From Xanthocytophaga agilis (GTDB lineage Bacteria > Bacteroidota > Bacteroidia > Cytophagales > 172606-1), in contig NZ_JASJOU010000006.1 of the NCBI RefSeq assembly GCF_030068605.1, positions 349,127 through 413,126 on the forward strand: a stretch of DNA of 64,000 nucleotides, read 5' to 3'. The translations under genes and the position numbers were made by a program. A model generated the notes under the pieces. That model had not been told where the DNA came from, did no database searches, and saw nothing but the letters and a program-made list of their open reading frames with translations. Shown in pieces: positions 9,391-18,688 of the stretch (position 1 is its first letter; every line of letters starts with the position of its first letter).

Positions 9391-9422
9391 AAGAGCGTGT
9401 TTTAGTAATAAGACACGCTCTT
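9391..9422 (+). terminator. Terminator after the lipoprotein gene
   Basis: A 10-bp perfect stem, aagagcgtgt (9391-9400) with acacgctctt (9413-9422), is followed by gtgttttt. Confidence 0.85.
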
Positions 9423-9521
9423 GTGTTTTTATACTAATTTTTAATCAGGATTAAACGTTTGCTTTTATTTTCTATCTAACCGCTTAGCAACTCACTACAA
9501 ATAGTAAGAGATCTTACCGAT

Positions 9522-9529
9522 TACTTTTG
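9522..9529 (+). promoter_or_regulatory. Putative -7 box for the ECF sigma operon
   Basis: TACTTTTG matches TAnnTTTG and lies about 20 bases before the TTG start at 9549, implying a very short leader. No TTTG is present at -33. Confidence 0.35.
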
Positions 9530-9548
9530 TTTTTAACTTCTCTACACT

Positions 9549-10091
9549 TTGGAAGACAAACAGATTTTAGAGCAGTTCCGGATTGCGGAAACGCGAACTG
9601 CTGCATTTAATGCGTTAGTAAAAAAGTATCAGCAAAAAATCTATTGGCACATACGAAAGATGGTCATTGATCATGATGATGCAGATGATTTAACACAGGA
9701 GGTCTTTATTAAAGTATGGCACAACCTTAGTGAATTTCGGGCAGAGTCTCAGTTATATACCTGGTTATATCGTATTGCCAGCAATGAGTGTCTCAATTTT
9801 CTAAGCAAGAAAAAACGAGCTTCTCTGACATCTATTGATGATGTTGTTGCCAATGAACTGAGCCAGAAACTGGATGAAGGTGTATTGATATCAGGAGATG
9901 AGATACAAATTAAACTACAGAAAGCGTTGCTGCGTTTACCCGATAAACAAAGACTTGTATTTAATATGAAGTACTATGATGAACTTACCTATCAGGAAAT
10001 CTCTGAGATTACTGGAACATCGGAAGGTGCGTTAAAAGCTTCTTATCATCTGGCTGTGAAAAAAATAGAAGAATATCTGATGTCGAATTAA
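9549..10091 (+). CDS. ECF-type RNA polymerase sigma factor
   Basis: A 180-residue sigma-70 family protein with only regions 2 and 4, as in ECF sigmas. Region 2 (about 20-88) contains DHDDADDLTQEVFIKVWHNL and the -10 recognition helix YTWLYRIASNECLN. Region 4 (about 120-175) has LPDKQRLVFNMKYYDELTYQEIS followed by a helix-turn-helix. The frame begins with TTG at 9549; no better upstream ATG is evident. It heads an operon with a membrane protein and a Spy-like periplasmic protein, so it probably answers an envelope signal. Autoregulation is likely but not shown. Confidence 0.92.
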   Translation: MEDKQILEQFRIAETRTAAFNALVKKYQQKIYWHIRKMVIDHDDADDLTQEVFIKVWHNLSEFRAESQLYTWLYRIASNECLNFLSKKKRASLTSIDDVVANELSQKLDEGVLISGDEIQIKLQKALLRLPDKQRLVFNMKYYDELTYQEISEITGTSEGALKASYHLAVKKIEEYLMSN

Positions 10092-10171
10092 ACTTTTATA
10101 AAAAAAACAAGTCAAAGTTGTAAAAATCCTGCTGCTTATACCATAAAAATAGATGTAACCGCTTGTGAGTG

Positions 10172-11032
10172 ATGGAATCAAAAATTAATCTGCAAAACCT
10201 AACCAGGGAAAATGTTTTTCAAATACCGGAACAATACTTTGCATCATTGCCTTCTGCAATTCAGAAACGTCTGGCAGAGGCAAGCGATGATACATTGAAC
10301 GATGATAAACCATTGCTGGAATATAGCGCTATAGAGGAAATAACCATAGATCACATTTTTATTACACCTCCCGATTATTTTGAAAATCTTTACCAAAAAA
10401 TCCAGAGTAAAATATCAGATCAAACCGAGTCCTTGGTTAAACTGAATTTATCTGCATTGGATGGTTTTGAATCAGAACTGGAAAATACACATGGATATAC
10501 AGTACCTGAAAGTTATTTTGAGACACTGTCAAATCGTATCATGACGCGAATAGCGTCCTCTGAAACAACTAACCCGTTGGACTTTGAGGAGTTGGACAAT
10601 GCTGAATCAGGTATATTGGCAAGCATACCCAAACAAAATATCTTTCAGGTGCCTGATGCTTATTTTGAGAAACTGAATATCCAACTGGACGAAGATACTG
10701 CTATTGAAGAATCAACTACTGAGAAAACAAAATCTATCCGACTAATTCCTTCATGGGCAAGATATACAACTGTAGCAGCTGCCTCTGTGCTTTTATTGAT
10801 GACAGGGTACTGGTTTTATTCGTCTACCACTCCTTCTTCTTCTCAGGAATGCACAGAATTGCTTTGTAATCTGACGGATGAAGAGATACTACATTATCTT
10901 GAAAAACAGGATACACGATTGACAAATACTAAAATGCCCGCTATCTCAGCCAAACACTCGGATAGTGAGATAGTAGACCCGATAGATATAAGTGATGAAG
11001 ATATATTGAATGCTGCTGAAGGTATAGAATAA
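10172..11032 (+). CDS. Putative membrane anti-sigma protein with four FxxPxxYF repeats
   Basis: The protein has 286 residues from the ATG at 10172; a GTG immediately before it is an alternative. One transmembrane helix lies near residues 199-217 (TVAAASVLLLMTGYWFY). The cytoplasmic N-terminal part contains four copies of a motif like N-x-F-x-x-P-x-x-Y-F-x-x-L-x-x-x-I: VFQIPEQYFASL, IFITPPDYFENL, YTVPESYFETL and IFQVPDAYFEKL. The periplasmic tail is short and acidic, with LCNLTDEEILHYLEKQ. Position directly after an ECF sigma gene and the topology argue for an anti-sigma role. No zinc-binding anti-sigma motif is seen. Confidence 0.65.
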   Translation: MESKINLQNLTRENVFQIPEQYFASLPSAIQKRLAEASDDTLNDDKPLLEYSAIEEITIDHIFITPPDYFENLYQKIQSKISDQTESLVKLNLSALDGFESELENTHGYTVPESYFETLSNRIMTRIASSETTNPLDFEELDNAESGILASIPKQNIFQVPDAYFEKLNIQLDEDTAIEESTTEKTKSIRLIPSWARYTTVAAASVLLLMTGYWFYSSTTPSSSQECTELLCNLTDEEILHYLEKQDTRLTNTKMPAISAKHSDSEIVDPIDISDEDILNAAEGIE

Positions 11033-11050
11033 CAATTATTTTTAACGAAC

Positions 11051-11938
11051 ATGATATTTAGAAAGCAGAAGATGAGAACATGGATGCATGTGCTGTTGTT
11101 AACGATAAGTAGTATAACTGTGGTTTTAGCTCAGGATGAAGATACAGGAGAAGATAGGGTGCAATCTGCTAAGGTAGCATTGATTACCCGACGGTTGAAT
11201 CTGACAACAGAACAGTCTTCTCCTTTTTGGGCAGTGTATGACGAATTTGATAAGGAAAGAAAGGAGAATATCCGTTCGCTGAATAAACTGAAAGATCGGT
11301 TTCAGGTTGCTTCTGACGAAGAGTTGAAGGCTGGATTAAAACAGATGGTAGAGGTAAGACAGAAAGATGTATCTATTGAAAGAGACTATTTGAATAAGTT
11401 TACAAAGGTAATTACCTCACGTCAGACAGCTGATTTGTATAAAGTTGAATTTGAGTTTCAGAAGGCCATATGGGATAGAGTAGTAAAAGGGTATGGAAAA
11501 AATGGAGAATCTCTTGAAAGTGAAAGAGTTGCCTTTCTGACAAATAAGATGAAGCTGACCGCCGAACAGGCAAAACAATTCTGGCCTGTTTACAATGAGT
11601 TTGAGAAGGAAAAAGAAAAAGCTCAACAAGCAGCATCACAGGTACGGAATAGTATTAGTTCCGGTTCCAGTGAAGAAGAAATAAAAAGTGTATTGAAACA
11701 ACTGATTGAGCTTCGGCAGAAAGAGGTTGACAGTATGAGACGCCAGGTAGATAAGTTCCTGAAAATAGTCAATAGCCGCCAGGTTGCTATGTTTTATAAA
11801 GGAGAGATTGACTTCCGAAGAAAGATTATCCGGGAATGGCGGGAACAGCGTAGGGAACGTATTCAGGATAATATGGGAGGGCGTCGTCAGCAGTTTCAGG
11901 AACGCAGAGAGCAAAGACAGGAACGTTTGAATCATTAA
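11051..11938 (+). CDS. Exported Spy/CpxP-like protein with two LTxxQ repeats
   Basis: A 295-residue protein with an N-terminal signal peptide (about 8-27, ending VVLAQ). It has two helical repeats of about 110 residues. Each starts with an LTxEQ motif: LNLTTEQSSPFWAVYDEFDKE near 49 and MKLTAEQAKQFWPVYNEFEKE near 170. LTxxQ motifs are the hallmark of the periplasmic Spy/CpxP stress chaperones and the related ECF sensors. The C-terminus is very rich in Arg, Gln and Glu. It is the last gene of the sigma operon, 18 bases after the anti-sigma candidate, so it may sense misfolded or metal-stressed envelope proteins and feed back on the sigma factor. Confidence 0.7.
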   Translation: MIFRKQKMRTWMHVLLLTISSITVVLAQDEDTGEDRVQSAKVALITRRLNLTTEQSSPFWAVYDEFDKERKENIRSLNKLKDRFQVASDEELKAGLKQMVEVRQKDVSIERDYLNKFTKVITSRQTADLYKVEFEFQKAIWDRVVKGYGKNGESLESERVAFLTNKMKLTAEQAKQFWPVYNEFEKEKEKAQQAASQVRNSISSGSSEEEIKSVLKQLIELRQKEVDSMRRQVDKFLKIVNSRQVAMFYKGEIDFRRKIIREWREQRRERIQDNMGGRRQQFQERREQRQERLNH

Positions 11939-11940
11939 AA

Positions 11941-11973
11941 AAATACCCCGAGAGTTTATCTGCCGGGGTATTT
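11941..11973. terminator. Bidirectional terminator between the sigma operon and fumC
   Basis: The perfect 10-bp stem aaataccccg (11941-11950) / cggggtattt (11964-11973) has A and T runs on its two sides. It lies between convergent genes and can serve both. Confidence 0.85.
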
Positions 11974-11986
11974 TTATGTAGATGAA

Positions 11987-13384
11987 TTAGATCTTGCCTA
12001 CCATATCTTCAGGTTTTACCCATTCATCAAATTCTGCTTCGGTGAGATAGCCAAGTTTTAATGCTGTCTCTTTCAGAGTTTTACCTTCTTTATGAGCAGT
12101 TTGGGCAATCTCAGCAGCTTTGTAATAACCAATTTTTGTATTGAGGGCAGTTACAAGCATTAGTGAGCTTTCTACGTGTTTGCGAATATTGGCTTCCAAT
12201 GGCTCAATTCCTTCTGCACACTTGTCATTAAAGGATACACATACATCTCCAATCAAACGGGCTGAATGCAGGAAGTTGTAGATCATAACAGGTTTGAACA
12301 CATTCAGTTCAAAATGGCCATTAGATCCACCAATATTGATCGCAACATCATTACCTAATACCTGAGCTGCAACCATTGTCATCGCTTCACACTGGGTTGG
12401 GTTTACTTTGCCAGGCATGATAGAAGAACCTGGTTCGTTATCAGGAATAAAGATCTCCCCTATCCCTGCACGTGGACCTGATGACAACATACGAATGTCA
12501 TTACCTATCTTCATCAGACTTACAGCCACTGTTTTCAATGCGCCATGAGCTTCTACAATTGCATCATGGGCTGCTAGTGCTTCAAATTTATTTTCAGCAG
12601 TAATAAATGGAAGACCAGTAAGGTTTGCAATATGTTTGGCTACATTCTCTGAATAATTTGGAGGAGTATTGATACCTGTACCAACAGCAGTACCGCCCAA
12701 TGCCAATTCTGATAAGTGCGCCAATGTATTCTTAATAGCTTTCAGGCCATGATCCAGCTGAGATACATAACCTGAAAACTCCTGTCCCAGTGTTAACGGT
12801 GTTGCATCCATGAAGTGAGTACGTCCGATCTTTACTACTTTCATGAATTTTTGCGCTTTGGCAGCTAGCGTATTGCGAAGTTTCTCAATACCAGGAATCG
12901 TTACTTCAATCAACATTTTGTATGCTGCAATGTGCATTGCAGTTGGAAATGTATCATTAGAGGACTGGGATTTATTGACATCATCATTGGGATGCAATGC
13001 TTTCTTCTCATCTGTAAGGCTTCCTCCATTAATAACATGAGCCCGATAGGCTACCACCTCATTTACGTTCATGTTAGATTGTGTACCAGAGCCTGTCTGC
13101 CATACCACCAGTGGAAACTGGTCATCCAGCTTACCTGCCAGCACTTCATCACATGCTTTACCGATCAGATCACATTTTTCTTTTGATAGTACACCTGCAT
13201 CAAGGTTTGTTAATGCGGCTGCCTTTTTCAGATATGCAAACGCCTGGATAATCTCACGAGGCATCTTATTAATATCCTGAGCTATTTTGAAATTTTCAAT
13301 GGAACGTTGGGTTTGTGCACCCCAATATACGTGGGAAGGTACTTTTACTTCGCCCATCGTATCTTTTTCAATTCTATAATCCAT
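11987..13384 (-). CDS. fumC: Class II fumarate hydratase
   Basis: Converts fumarate to L-malate in the citric acid cycle and needs no iron-sulfur cluster. The 465-residue protein has the full family length. The superfamily signature [13 protein letters not shown], containing the catalytic serine loop, is near residue 320. The blocks [14 protein letters not shown] (about 97-110) and [19 protein letters not shown] (about 186-204) are intact. It is a single-gene unit, with a putative -7 box at 13487-13494 and a shared terminator at 11941-11973. The start ATG at 13384 matches the typical [16 protein letters not shown] opening. Confidence 0.97.
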   Translation of the reverse strand: MDYRIEKDTMGEVKVPSHVYWGAQTQRSIENFKIAQDINKMPREIIQAFAYLKKAAALTNLDAGVLSKEKCDLIGKACDEVLAGKLDDQFPLVVWQTGSGTQSNMNVNEVVAYRAHVINGGSLTDEKKALHPNDDVNKSQSSNDTFPTAMHIAAYKMLIEVTIPGIEKLRNTLAAKAQKFMKVVKIGRTHFMDATPLTLGQEFSGYVSQLDHGLKAIKNTLAHLSELALGGTAVGTGINTPPNYSENVAKHIANLTGLPFITAENKFEALAAHDAIVEAHGALKTVAVSLMKIGNDIRMLSSGPRAGIGEIFIPDNEPGSSIMPGKVNPTQCEAMTMVAAQVLGNDVAINIGGSNGHFELNVFKPVMIYNFLHSARLIGDVCVSFNDKCAEGIEPLEANIRKHVESSLMLVTALNTKIGYYKAAEIAQTAHKEGKTLKETALKLGYLTEAEFDEWVKPEDMVGKI

Positions 13385-13486
13385 GCTTCGTAAGTAAGAA
13401 TTAAAATGAAGAATAAGATAACCAGATGTTTTGTGAATGAGTCTATAGTAAGCGGAGAGCGCTTATACAAAGCTCAGACAGTGGCG

Positions 13487-13494
13487 CAAATGTA
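13487..13494 (-). promoter_or_regulatory. Putative -7 box of the fumC promoter
   Basis: The minus strand reads TACATTTG, matching TAnnTTTG, about 100 bases upstream of the fumC start. The -33 element is not clear. Confidence 0.4.
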
Positions 13495-13566
13495 CAAAGC
13501 AAATTAACTTTTAATGCCTTTAAACCAGATTTTATAAAAGGTTAACCGAAAAAAGTTTCCCAAAAA

Positions 13567-13603
13567 CAAAGCCCCGCAACAGATCTGGTATTGCGGGGCT
13601 TTG
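13567..13603 (-). terminator. Terminator of the YcxB-like gene
   Basis: The perfect 13-bp stem caaagccccgcaa / ttgcggggctttg lies directly after the stop of the gene at 13608-14162, upstream of fumC. Confidence 0.85.
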
Positions 13604-13607
13604 TTTA

Positions 13608-14162
13608 TTATTTGATCAGATTTTTTTGTCGGAGTATTCGTTCAAAAAATTTAAGATCGTTGTCGGAGTTAAAAATGTTGAAAGGAAGGTGGATAAATTG
13701 TCCACGGGATAATACCAGTGTATAGGCATCTTTCTCTTTATACACATCTTTTACCATATCCCAGCCAATCTGCATTCCTTCTTTGGCATTAATCATCGCA
13801 TTGATCTGCTTGGTATTGATGTCATAAGAGAATTTATCAAACATCACTTTGTATTGCTCAAGCTGAGAGATACCAGTAAACTGAATGGCCCAGAACAAAA
13901 CATAACCCAATGCTACCAGAAAAGCAATAAGATAGATCCACCAGTTGGTATATACTTTTGTTATATTCAGAATAATGTTTAAAACAATAATTCCAACAGG
14001 CACAAATACCCAGTACCACTGAGTTTTAAGCAGATGTGTCATTCCAAGGCGTACATATACTTTTTTATCCATCTGATACTTTTTCGTCTTTGCGCCAGGT
14101 ACAGGTACCGCCTGCTGTTGCATCATTGGATTACGGAAAAACTGATTTGGATTGCGTGCCAT
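13608..14162 (-). CDS. YcxB-like two-helix membrane protein
   Basis: A 184-residue protein with two adjacent transmembrane helices (about 50-70 and 75-95). The C-terminal cytoplasmic domain carries the pattern YSYDINTKQINAMINAKEGMQIGWDMVKDVYKEKDAY (described in parts: DINTKQINAMI, then IGWDMVKDVYKEKDA), then LPFNIFNSDNDLKFFERIL. This layout, two helices followed by a small beta domain ending with an IPKRxF-like segment, is that of the YcxB family of unknown function. It is monocistronic and convergent with nothing. A minus-strand TACCTTTG box at 14361-14368 is a distant promoter candidate. Confidence 0.6.
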   Translation of the reverse strand: MARNPNQFFRNPMMQQQAVPVPGAKTKKYQMDKKVYVRLGMTHLLKTQWYWVFVPVGIIVLNIILNITKVYTNWWIYLIAFLVALGYVLFWAIQFTGISQLEQYKVMFDKFSYDINTKQINAMINAKEGMQIGWDMVKDVYKEKDAYTLVLSRGQFIHLPFNIFNSDNDLKFFERILRQKNLIK

Positions 14163-14607
14163 ATATTGTGAAAATTAATAAATATGCAATATAGTGTATT
14201 TTTTAATTGGTTGATTACTAGATGTGTATATGGTGGTTTTGCTGTTTTGCCTAAAATTGTATAATGAAAAGAATGATAAAAAAATGTATACTTTTTATGT
14301 CTTCACTATGAAATAGTATGAGTTTAAAATAGTTTATACACTTTTCCCCAATCAGGGATACAAAGGTAGATAAGTAATTATAGAAATGAAACCGTTAATA
14401 GAGAAGAATTTTAAATATTTTTTTGTTATTTAACTCATTGATTTACAGGTGTTTATTAGATTAGTAGGATGTGAGGTTACAGGAAAAACAGTAGAATAAG
14501 GAAACCTTCTAAAAGTAATGTCGTAGAATATAATATACTGATAGTCAAATGCTTGCAATCAGCTATTTTATATTGTTTAATTTTTAGACTACAAAACCTT
14601 GCAACTC
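14163..14607. other. Intergenic gap between divergent genes
   Basis: About 445 AT-rich bases. The only motif I can point to is a minus-strand -7-like box TACCTTTG at 14361-14368, which would give the YcxB-like gene a leader of about 200 bases. I see no RNA fold or coding sequence. Confidence 0.4.
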
Positions 14608-14817
14608 ATGAAAAAGAATTGGATTTTAGCCGTAATTATTGCTGTAGGTGTAACTTTTAGTGGATTTGCCCAAACCACACCTTCTCAAACTACGCCTTCT
14701 CAAACAACTCCTTCCGGAAATAAAAAAGATAAAAAGATGGAGAAAAAAGAGAGACGAGATAGCACTAACACACGTAAAGCCCCTGTTCAAAAAACAGATA
14801 CAACTGGACGTAAGTAA
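14608..14817 (+). CDS. Small exported lysine-rich protein with TTPSQ repeats
   Basis: The protein has 69 residues from the ATG at 14608; a TTG at 14599 is in frame but less likely. The signal peptide is MKKNWILAVIIAVGVTFSGFAQ. The mature part begins with tandem TTPSQ repeats (TTPSQTTPSQTTPSG), encoded by 15-base DNA repeats, then a strongly basic segment GNKKDKKMEKKERRDS and a Thr-rich tail. No domain is recognised. A strong terminator at 14849-14869 supports expression as a real gene. It is one of three short basic exported proteins in the window. Confidence 0.65.
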   Translation: MKKNWILAVIIAVGVTFSGFAQTTPSQTTPSQTTPSGNKKDKKMEKKERRDSTNTRKAPVQKTDTTGRK

Positions 14818-14848
14818 AAGACTAATTACATATAGAATATATATCTGG

Positions 14849-14869
14849 AGCCGATGCATTGCATCGGCT
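14849..14869. terminator. Bidirectional terminator between the small exported gene and nadC
   Basis: The 10-bp stem agccgatgca / tgcatcggct with one unpaired base is followed by a run of T. It lies 7 bases before the convergent nadC stop. Confidence 0.8.
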
Positions 14870-14876
14870 TTTTATT

Positions 14877-15746
14877 TTAGAACGCCTTTAGACTAATATC
14901 CAGACTTTTAACAGAGTGTGTCAGCGCACCTACAGAGATATAATCTACTCCACTTTCTGCTACAGCCCCTATTGTTTCTTCTGTAATACCACCAGATGCT
15001 TCTGTTGGAAAGCGACCATTAATTAATGCAATGGCTTCTCGCATACGATCTGGAGGCATGTTGTCCAACATGATCCGGGTTATATTACCAATTTGTAATA
15101 CTTCTTCTACTTCTTTCAGATTACGGGTCTCAACAACGATATTTAAGTTTTTGTCTTTCTCCTTCAAATACTGATGAGTGGCCTGAATAGCCTGAGTTAC
15201 TCCTCCCGCATAATCGATATGGTTATCTTTTAAAATAATCATATCAAATAGGCCGAACCTGTGGTTTAAGCCACCTCCAATAGCTACAGCCCATTTTTCC
15301 ATAAGTCGGAAGTTAGGAGTTGTTTTTCGGGTATCCAGGAGTTTGGCTTTGGTATGTGAAATCAGTTGCACTAATTGATGTGTATAGGTCGCAATACCAC
15401 TCATACGTTGCATACAGTTTAATACCAGTCTCTCTGCTTGCAGAATGGATTGGGCTTTACCTGTAACTGTAAGGCCTATATCCCCATATTTTACCATAGA
15501 CCCATCTTCAATCAGAGTTGTTACCTGTAGTGCAGGATCAACCGCATGAAAGATATATGACGCCAGTTCCATTCCTGCCATCATGCCAGTATCTTTAATG
15601 ATAAGCCTAGCCTGACGCTGGGCAGTTGCTGGAACAGCTGCTAATGTAGAGTGATCTCCATCTCCGATATCTTCGTGAAGAGCAGTCTGAATGAATGTAT
15701 CAATAGATCGAGTATTGAGATAGGTAGGACGAAAGTTTAGAGCCAT
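14877..15746 (-). CDS. nadC: Nicotinate-nucleotide pyrophosphorylase (quinolinate phosphoribosyltransferase)
   Basis: Transfers phosphoribosyl from PRPP to quinolinate, giving nicotinate mononucleotide and CO2 in de novo NAD synthesis. The 289-residue protein shows the QPRTase blocks in order: EDIGDGDHST (about 25-34), the ERLVLNCMQRMSGIAT helix (about 105-120), LDTRKTTPNFRLMEKWAVAIGG (about 135-156, with catalytic Arg and Lys), HRFGLFDMIILKDNHI, and ASGGITEETI near 250. No nadA or nadB is next to it. The upstream PRPP synthase gene (prs), divergently oriented, supplies its co-substrate, though linkage may be chance. Confidence 0.95.
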   Translation of the reverse strand: MALNFRPTYLNTRSIDTFIQTALHEDIGDGDHSTLAAVPATAQRQARLIIKDTGMMAGMELASYIFHAVDPALQVTTLIEDGSMVKYGDIGLTVTGKAQSILQAERLVLNCMQRMSGIATYTHQLVQLISHTKAKLLDTRKTTPNFRLMEKWAVAIGGGLNHRFGLFDMIILKDNHIDYAGGVTQAIQATHQYLKEKDKNLNIVVETRNLKEVEEVLQIGNITRIMLDNMPPDRMREAIALINGRFPTEASGGITEETIGAVAESGVDYISVGALTHSVKSLDISLKAF

Positions 15747-15938
15747 AGATAAATACTGGTTGTTGCATCTGTCCAGAGCAGGAGAGGCGCATTTTTTAGG
15801 AATGGTCTGAATGATGCCGAAAACTACATTTTTCAGCGGATAAAATGTAGTTACAGTCTACCATATTTCTATTGTGGTCAAAAATACTGCCTTTTAGGAA
15901 GAAAACGTGATAGCTTGTATGAAATTTTAAGCATTTCA

Positions 15939-15970
15939 TTTGTTTACTTGTAACGAAACCTATAATTTTG
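15939..15970 (+). promoter_or_regulatory. Bacteroidetes-type promoter of prs-rplY
   Basis: TTTG at 15939-15942 and TAATTTTG at 15963-15970 are separated by 20 bases, a full match to the Bacteroidetes -33/-7 consensus (TTTG and TAnnTTTG). It lies 47 bases before the prs ATG. Confidence 0.75.
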
Positions 15971-16016
15971 CCCCCTCAATTTTCAAAGCTTCTGCTACCT
16001 ACGCCTTCCTTTTATT

Positions 16017-16958
16017 ATGGCATCGTCTTATTCAGTCAAGTTATTTTCGGGTACCGCTTCGCGATATCTGGCAGAGAAGATTGCGTATTATTACGGGAAG
16101 CCTTTGGGAACCGTTACTTTACAGCAATTCAGCGATGGCGAAATGTCGCCTTATTTCGAAGAGTCAGTAAGAGGATGTGATGTGTTTCTGATTCAGTCAA
16201 CATTTCCACCTGCAGACAATCTGATGGAGTTACTTCTGATGATTGACGCAGCTAAACGCGCTTCAGCAAAATATGTAACAGTAGTAGTTCCTTATTTTGG
16301 TTATGCTCGTCAGGATAGAAAAGATAAACCTAGAGTGGCCATTGCTGCCAAGTTGGTCGCAAATCTTTTGTCTGCTGCTGGAGCAAGCCGTCTTATGGCA
16401 TGTGATCTTCATGCGGGTCAGATTCAGGGATTCTTTGATTTTCCTGTAGACCATCTGGATGGATCAGCTGTTTTTGTTCCCTATTTCAGAAGTTTGAAAC
16501 TTGATAACCTAATCATTGCTTCACCAGATGTTGGGGGGGTAAGCCGGGCAAGAGCGTTCGCCAAGTATTTTGGTGCTGATATTGTGGTTTGTGATAAGCA
16601 TCGTAAACGTGCCAATGAGATTGCTTCGATGCAGGTTATTGGTGACGTAGAAGGTGCCAATGTTGTTTTGATTGATGATCTGGTAGATACGGCAGGTACT
16701 ATCACCAAAGCAGCCAAGATCATCATGGAAAAAGGTGCAAAGTCGGTGCGTGCTATTACCACACACCCTATTTTGTCTGGAAGCGCCTATGAAACGATCA
16801 ATAATTCTGTACTGGAAGAATTGGTAGTAACAGATACTATTCCACTGAAGCAGGAATCTCCAAAGATCAAAGTCCTTACTGTAGCTGAGCTTTTCGCGAA
16901 AGCTATTCGTAACGTACATGATCATGAGTCAATTAGTACTTTATTTTTACAAGTATAG
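16017..16958 (+). CDS. prs: Ribose-phosphate pyrophosphokinase (PRPP synthase)
   Basis: Makes PRPP from ribose 5-phosphate and ATP for nucleotide, NAD, His and Trp synthesis. The 313-residue protein has the N-terminal FSGTASRYLAEKIA and FSDGEMSPYFEESVRG blocks, the PRPP synthase signature CDLHAGQIQGFFDFPVDHL near 127-145, and the PRPP-binding loop VLIDDLVDTAGTI near 219-231. It is followed after 37 bases by rplY, a pairing frequent in bacteria, and probably shares the promoter at 15939-15970. Confidence 0.97.
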   Translation: MASSYSVKLFSGTASRYLAEKIAYYYGKPLGTVTLQQFSDGEMSPYFEESVRGCDVFLIQSTFPPADNLMELLLMIDAAKRASAKYVTVVVPYFGYARQDRKDKPRVAIAAKLVANLLSAAGASRLMACDLHAGQIQGFFDFPVDHLDGSAVFVPYFRSLKLDNLIIASPDVGGVSRARAFAKYFGADIVVCDKHRKRANEIASMQVIGDVEGANVVLIDDLVDTAGTITKAAKIIMEKGAKSVRAITTHPILSGSAYETINNSVLEELVVTDTIPLKQESPKIKVLTVAELFAKAIRNVHDHESISTLFLQV

Positions 16959-16995
16959 TTTATATTTTATTTATTTCACTTAATCTATTTATTTT

Positions 16996-17562
16996 ATGAA
17001 GACAATCGAGATTATAGGGTATAACAGAGCAAATCTCGGAAAGAAAACAGCGAAAGAGCTGCGTACATTGAGCCAGGTACCTTGTGTACTATATGGTGGA
17101 AAGCAGCAAGTTCACTTTTCCGTTCCAATGATTCTTTTCCGTGACCTGTTGTATACACCAGAAGTTCATCAGGTAGATCTGAACATCGAAGGAACACATT
17201 ACAAAGCGATTGTACAGGATGCGCAGTTTCACCCGGTAAATGAAATGATTCTGCACGTTGATTTTCTGGAACTGGATGAAAATAAACCTGTAAAAATGAA
17301 CATTCCGGTTCGTTTACAAGGAACAGCCGTAGGTGTGACTAAAGGGGGGAAATTGATTTCAAAACTGCGCAAGCTTACTGTTAGTGCATTACCTAAAGAT
17401 ATGCCTGACTATGTAACTGTAGATGTATCAGGACTGGATCTAGGTAAGTCTATCAAAGTTGGCGAAGTAAACGCTGAAAACTTTGTTATTCTGAATTCTC
17501 CTTCTAACCCAGTTGCTTCTATTGAGATCCCAAGAGGTCTTCGTGGAAAAAGCGCTGAATAA
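16996..17562 (+). CDS. rplY: 50S ribosomal protein L25 (CTC form)
   Basis: Binds 5S rRNA in the large ribosomal subunit. The 188-residue protein is the long CTC form: an N-terminal L25 beta barrel (about 1-90, with AKELRTLSQVPCVLYGGK and ILHVDFLELDE) and a C-terminal TL5-like domain (about 95-185, PVRLQGTAVGVTKGGKL). It is the last gene of the prs-rplY unit and ends at the terminator 17581-17615. Confidence 0.95.
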   Translation: MKTIEIIGYNRANLGKKTAKELRTLSQVPCVLYGGKQQVHFSVPMILFRDLLYTPEVHQVDLNIEGTHYKAIVQDAQFHPVNEMILHVDFLELDENKPVKMNIPVRLQGTAVGVTKGGKLISKLRKLTVSALPKDMPDYVTVDVSGLDLGKSIKVGEVNAENFVILNSPSNPVASIEIPRGLRGKSAE

Positions 17563-17580
17563 GAACATATATTCGCTCAA

Positions 17581-17615
17581 ACAAAAAAGCTTTCTCTTAC
17601 AGGAAGCTTTTTTGT
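17581..17615 (+). terminator. Terminator of prs-rplY
   Basis: The perfect 12-bp stem acaaaaaagctt / aagcttttttgt is followed by tttat. It sits between convergent genes. Confidence 0.8.
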
Positions 17616-17644
17616 TTTATAGAGCAGGTCTCATTAAAATTACA

Positions 17645-18688
17645 CTATAGCATACTCTCTTTAGGATATTTCTTCTTCAGATATGCAAAATATCTCTTAA
17701 AGTCAGAGTTGAATTTTGTACGAAATTCTTCTTCAAATTGATTCTGTTTTGCCCGATACCTGATGTATTCCATAAAGAAAGTATTATTAGGCAGAGGTCC
17801 CTCCCACCCTAATGGATTGGGTTTCCCATTCACTGTTATTGTATCTTCCGACTGAATAATCTGACGAATAAGTCTGAATTTTAATGTATCCTTTTGCTGA
17901 GTTGTTAGTTTATTGGTAAAAGTCTTATAAAGGCTATCCAGTTGCTGAGATCCCCGCAGAATATGGGAATAGTGCTTTTCACGATATATTTTTCTGGATG
18001 TGTATTTGGTATACTCAGGAGATTCTTTTCCATATTTATGAATTAGAAAAAGCTTGGCTCCCTCGTCTCCTACAAAGTCAGCAAGGTTTTCATTATATTC
18101 TATGTTATCTTTAATAAAGAGAGTACCATGCGTTAGTTCATGAATAATCAGATTGGATAGGCTACCTGGCTGACGATAAAGCATGCTACTCAGAATAGGA
18201 TCCTTGAACCATCCCAATGTGCTCCAGCCTGCTGCTGTGCCAATGTCTGTGTCCAGACCTTTTCCTTTCCAGATCTTTTCCTCTTTTACTGCCTTCAATG
18301 AGTCAAAGAACCCTTTGTAAGGCATACTTCCCAGAAACGAGTACTCCCATTGGTGAGGCTTTAATTCATATGGATCGCATGCCGTTACAACCCACATCAG
18401 CGTCTTACCTTTCTGATCAAATAAGGTAGTATAGTTATCGGACTCATTAATACCCAATGAATCTATAGCAAAGCTTCGTATCTCCTGTATAAGTGCTAGT
18501 TTTGTTTTTAATGAATCCGGAAAACTCTTATCCTGCATTACCTCAGTTATGGGGCGTGCATTCCAAACAATAGTTAATTGTCCTTTAAGTTGTCCTAGTC
18601 CGTAAATGATTAATTGTAGATTCCATACAATCATGATTAAAAGTATACCTACTAAAATAAGACCTGCTCTTTTTAATTTTCGTTTCAC
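17645..18688 (-). CDS. Predicted membrane-anchored aminopeptidase (COG4324-like zinc peptidase)
   Basis: A 347-residue protein with one N-terminal membrane helix (about 8-30). The zinc-peptidase motif HELTHGTLF (HExxH) is near residue 184, followed by the downstream acidic segment NENLADFVGDEGAKLFL that supplies the third ligand. The block PYKGFFDSLKAVKEEKIWKGKGLDTDIGTAAGWSTLGWFKDPILSSML (in parts: PYKGFF, then AAGWSTLGWFKDPIL) is typical of the predicted aminopeptidase family PF10023. The catalytic domain would face the periplasm. Substrate unknown. It is a single gene, convergent with rplY. Confidence 0.8.
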   Translation of the reverse strand: MKRKLKRAGLILVGILLIMIVWNLQLIIYGLGQLKGQLTIVWNARPITEVMQDKSFPDSLKTKLALIQEIRSFAIDSLGINESDNYTTLFDQKGKTLMWVVTACDPYELKPHQWEYSFLGSMPYKGFFDSLKAVKEEKIWKGKGLDTDIGTAAGWSTLGWFKDPILSSMLYRQPGSLSNLIIHELTHGTLFIKDNIEYNENLADFVGDEGAKLFLIHKYGKESPEYTKYTSRKIYREKHYSHILRGSQQLDSLYKTFTNKLTTQQKDTLKFRLIRQIIQSEDTITVNGKPNPLGWEGPLPNNTFFMEYIRYRAKQNQFEEEFRTKFNSDFKRYFAYLKKKYPKESML

